From Pseudomonadota bacterium (GTDB taxonomy: Bacteria > Pseudomonadota > Gammaproteobacteria > Burkholderiales > Burkholderiaceae): DNA of 8,996 nt. Of this stretch, positions 7,170 to 8,996 are shown in pieces (the stretch's first letter is position 1; each line of letters starts with the position of its first letter). Both the position numbers and the translations under genes were made by a program. The stretch is taken from contig JAKORH010000154.1 of the NCBI GenBank assembly GCA_029777935.1, positions 1 to 8,996 of the forward strand, given 5' to 3'. The notes under the pieces are model-generated. The model was not told where the DNA came from. It did not search any database and worked only from the letters and a program-made list of their open reading frames with translations.

Positions 7170-8213
7170 ATGGACATCTCCGAACTGCTCGCATTCTCCG
7201 TCAAGAACAGGGCGTCCGACCTGCACCTGTCGGCGGGGCTGCCGCCGATGATTCGCGTGCACGGCGACGTGAGGCGCATCAACCTCCCGCCGCTCGAGCA
7301 CAAGGACGTGCACGCGATGATCTACGACATCATGAACGATGCGCAGCGCAAGATCTTCGACGAGAACCTCGAGGTCGATTTCTCGTTCGATCTGCCGGGG
7401 CTGGCGCGCTTCCGTGTCAACGCGTTCATGCAGGATCGCGGCGCGGCCGCGGTGCTGCGGACGATTCCTTCGCGCGTGCTGTCGCTGGAGGAGCTGAATT
7501 GCCCGCGCGTGTTCGCGGAGTTCTCGCTGAAGCCGCGCGGGCTGGTGCTGTGCACGGGGCCGACCGGCTCGGGCAAGTCGACCACGCTGGCGGCCATGTG
7601 CGACCACGTGAACAACCACCTGTACGGCCACATCCTGACGATCGAGGACCCGATCGAATTCGTGCACGAGAGCCGCAAGTGCGTGATCAACCAGCGCGAG
7701 GTCGGGCCGCACACGCTCTCTTTCGCCAACGCATTGCGCAGCGCGCTGCGCGAGGACCCGGACGTGATTCTGGTCGGCGAGCTGCGTGACCTGGAGACGA
7801 TCCGGCTGGCGCTGACCGCGGCCGAGACCGGCCACCTGGTGTTTGGCACGCTGCACACGTCGAGCGCGGCCAAGACGATCGACCGCATGGTCGACGTGTT
7901 CCCGGCGGCGGAAAAGGAGATGGTGCGCGCGATGCTGTCGGAGTCGCTGGTCGCGGTGATCTCGCAGTCGCTGATGAAGCTGAAGGACGGCAGCGGGCGC
8001 GTGGCAGCGCACGAGATCATGGTCGGCACGCCGGCGATCCGCAATCTGATCCGCGAGAACAAGGTCGCGCAGATGTACTCGATGATCCAGACCGGCAGCC
8101 AGTACGGAATGCAGACGCTCGACCAGAACCTGATGGACCTGGTTCGGCGCAACGTGGTCGCGATTGGCGAGGCGCGGCAGTACGCGAAGCAGCCGGAGAC
8201 GTTTGTCGGGTAG
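7170..8213 (+). CDS. pilT: Type IV pilus retraction ATPase PilT
   Basis: Hexameric cytoplasmic secretion-type ATPase that powers pilus depolymerisation, giving twitching motility and DNA uptake. Length 347 aa (Pseudomonas PilT 344), with high similarity along its length as recalled. The N-terminus MDISELLAFSVKNRASDLHLSAGLPP is typical. Walker A GPTGSGKST lies at residues 130-138, the Asp box ILTIEDPIEF at 155-164, Walker B DVILVGELRD at 198-207 (GEMRD is more usual), the His box TGHLVFGTLHT at 220-230, and the C-terminal AIRNLIRE at 289-296, which is tied to retraction in known PilT proteins. The ATG at 7170 was chosen because it starts MDISELL; an open frame further upstream overlaps yggS antisense. 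First gene of pilT-pilU, divergent from yggS. Confidence 0.97.
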   Translation: MDISELLAFSVKNRASDLHLSAGLPPMIRVHGDVRRINLPPLEHKDVHAMIYDIMNDAQRKIFDENLEVDFSFDLPGLARFRVNAFMQDRGAAAVLRTIPSRVLSLEELNCPRVFAEFSLKPRGLVLCTGPTGSGKSTTLAAMCDHVNNHLYGHILTIEDPIEFVHESRKCVINQREVGPHTLSFANALRSALREDPDVILVGELRDLETIRLALTAAETGHLVFGTLHTSSAAKTIDRMVDVFPAAEKEMVRAMLSESLVAVISQSLMKLKDGSGRVAAHEIMVGTPAIRNLIRENKVAQMYSMIQTGSQYGMQTLDQNLMDLVRRNVVAIGEARQYAKQPETFVG

Positions 8214-8244
8214 ATGTTCCCGCGCCACGAACCCTCACCCCCGG

Positions 8245-8267
8245 CCCCTCTCCCAAAGGGAGAGGGG
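8245..8267. repeat. Dispersed palindromic repeat between pilT and pilU
   Basis: A perfect 10-bp inverted repeat CCCCTCTCCC / GGGAGAGGGG with an AAA loop, preceded by CCCTCACCCCCGG at 8232-8244. This matches a dispersed element found widely in GC-rich beta- and gammaproteobacterial genomes. It is recognisable by spurious peptides such as SPLPLGEGPGVRVRG or LPSPFGRGAGGEG, both of which occur here in antisense frames. No T-run follows, so it is not a standard terminator, though it could stabilise the pilT mRNA end or lower pilU expression. Confidence 0.75.
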
Positions 8268-8281
8268 AGGTTCGAGTCTTC

Positions 8282-8299
8282 GCCGCGCTGATGCGCGGC
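8282..8299 (+). promoter_or_regulatory. Hairpin just upstream of the pilU ribosome binding site
   Basis: GCCGCGC-TGAT-GCGCGGC forms a perfect 7-bp GC stem with a 4-nt loop. It ends about 4 nt before the AAAAGGTAG Shine-Dalgarno region (8303-8311) of pilU. Position suggests it may shape ribosome access or mRNA ends. Chance palindromes are common in GC-rich DNA, so function is inference. Confidence 0.4.
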
Positions 8300-8317
8300 C
8301 CGAAAAGGTAGACGCTT

Positions 8318-8996
8318 ATGGACCGCGACCAGGCAACACGATTCGTCCACGACCTGCTGAAGCTGCTGCTGAGCAAGAAAGGTTCGGACCTGTTCATCAC
8401 GGCGGGCTTTCCGCCGGCGTTCAAGATCGATGGCCGCGTGATGCCGGTGTCGAACCAGCCGCTCAACCCGCAGCACACCGCGGACCTGGTGCGCTCGATC
8501 ATGAACGATCGGCAGGCCGCGGAGTTCGAGGCGACCAAGGAATGCAACTTCGCGGTCGCGCCGACCGGGATCGGCCGCTTCCGCGTGTCCGCCTTCGTTC
8601 AGCAGGGCCACGTCGGCATCGTGTTCCGCACGATCGCGGAGAAGATCCCGACCGCGGAAGAGATCAACATGCCGCCGATCGTCAACGAGCTGGCGATGGC
8701 CAAGCGCGGCATCGTGATGGTGGTGGGCGCGACCGGCTCCGGCAAGTCGACCACGCTGGCGGCGATGACCGGCTACCGCAACGAGAATTCGCAGGGCCAC
8801 ATCATTACCATCGAGGACCCGATCGAGTACGTCCACCCGCACAAGAACTGCATCATCACGCAGCGCGAGGTCGGCGTGGACTGCGACTCGTGGCAGGTGG
8901 CGCTGACGAACACGCTGCGGCAGGCGCCGGACGTGATCCTGATCGGCGAGGTGCGCGACCGCGAGACGATGGAGCACGCGATCGCGTTCTCCGAGA
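8318..8996 (+). CDS. pilU: Type IV pilus retraction accessory ATPase PilU (partial, N-terminal part)
   Basis: PilT paralogue that assists PilT-dependent pilus retraction. The first 226 residues are visible; the family is about 370-380 aa and the rest is beyond the right edge. The frame is open to the end. Seen: MDRDQATRFVHDLLKLLLSKKGSDLFITAGFPPAFK-type N-terminal domain, FRVSAFVQQGHVGIVFRTI (88-106), Walker A GATGSGKST at residues 137-145, the Asp box IITIEDPIEY at 162-171, and Walker B DVILIGEVRD at 205-214. PilU rather than a second PilT is supported by VMVVGATGSGKST, QAPDVILIGEVRDRETMEHAI, and its place directly behind pilT. The ATG at 8318 follows AAAAGGTAG at suitable spacing. The 104-bp gap from pilT carries two hairpins. 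Confidence 0.94.
   Translation, partial: MDRDQATRFVHDLLKLLLSKKGSDLFITAGFPPAFKIDGRVMPVSNQPLNPQHTADLVRSIMNDRQAAEFEATKECNFAVAPTGIGRFRVSAFVQQGHVGIVFRTIAEKIPTAEEINMPPIVNELAMAKRGIVMVVGATGSGKSTTLAAMTGYRNENSQGHIITIEDPIEYVHPHKNCIITQREVGVDCDSWQVALTNTLRQAPDVILIGEVRDRETMEHAIAFSE

Noticed and set aside
7071..8228. Long minus-strand open frame running opposite pilT into yggS
   Set aside because: The part beyond the yggS start is antisense to pilT, with His/Arg/Val-rich nonsense composition. Only the 235-residue end from 7070 to 6363 is a real protein (YggS).

Overview
The window is high-GC, densely coding DNA. It looks like a chromosomal fragment of a proteobacterium, most likely a betaproteobacterium (Burkholderiales-like). 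This rests on gene content (a type IV pilus pilT-pilU pair next to yggS/proC, UbiA, and an E. coli-type ugpBAEC operon), on the strong GC bias, and on REP-type repeats of a kind common in such genomes. The exact lineage is inference. Both ends cut through genes: ugpC at the left and pilU at the right.

Left part (1-3520, minus strand): the sn-glycerol-3-phosphate ABC importer operon in the order ugpB-ugpA-ugpE-ugpC, transcribed right to left. UgpB is the periplasmic binding protein, UgpA and UgpE are the two permeases, and UgpC is the ATPase, of which only the N-terminal 87 residues are present. A, E and C are tightly packed (TGATG overlap between A and E, 1 nt between E and C). The 207-bp gap between ugpB and ugpA carries two kinds of REP-like palindromes.

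Middle (3521-4578): a 197-bp divergent intergenic region, then ubiA (4-hydroxybenzoate polyprenyltransferase, ubiquinone synthesis) on the plus strand. It converges on proC, with only 2 nt between the two stop codons.

Right part (4581-8996): a minus-strand operon yggS - helical-repeat-like unknown gene - proC (PLP homeostasis, unknown, proline synthesis). It is divergent from plus-strand pilT and pilU (type IV pilus retraction ATPases). yggS/proC divergent from pilTU matches the arrangement known in Pseudomonas. The extra 297-codon gene between yggS and proC, ATGA-coupled to proC, is the least explained coding element. The pilT-pilU gap holds a dispersed palindromic repeat plus a second hairpin just upstream of the pilU ribosome binding site.

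No intergenic stretch exceeds about 210 bp. I saw no RNA gene, CRISPR array, insertion sequence or phage element. Most of the window is ordinary housekeeping and transport DNA. The points worth a second look are the REP cluster, the uncharacterised yggS-proC spacer gene, the ProC N-terminal extension, and the hairpins between pilT and pilU. I did not find convincing evidence of an undescribed multi-gene system.
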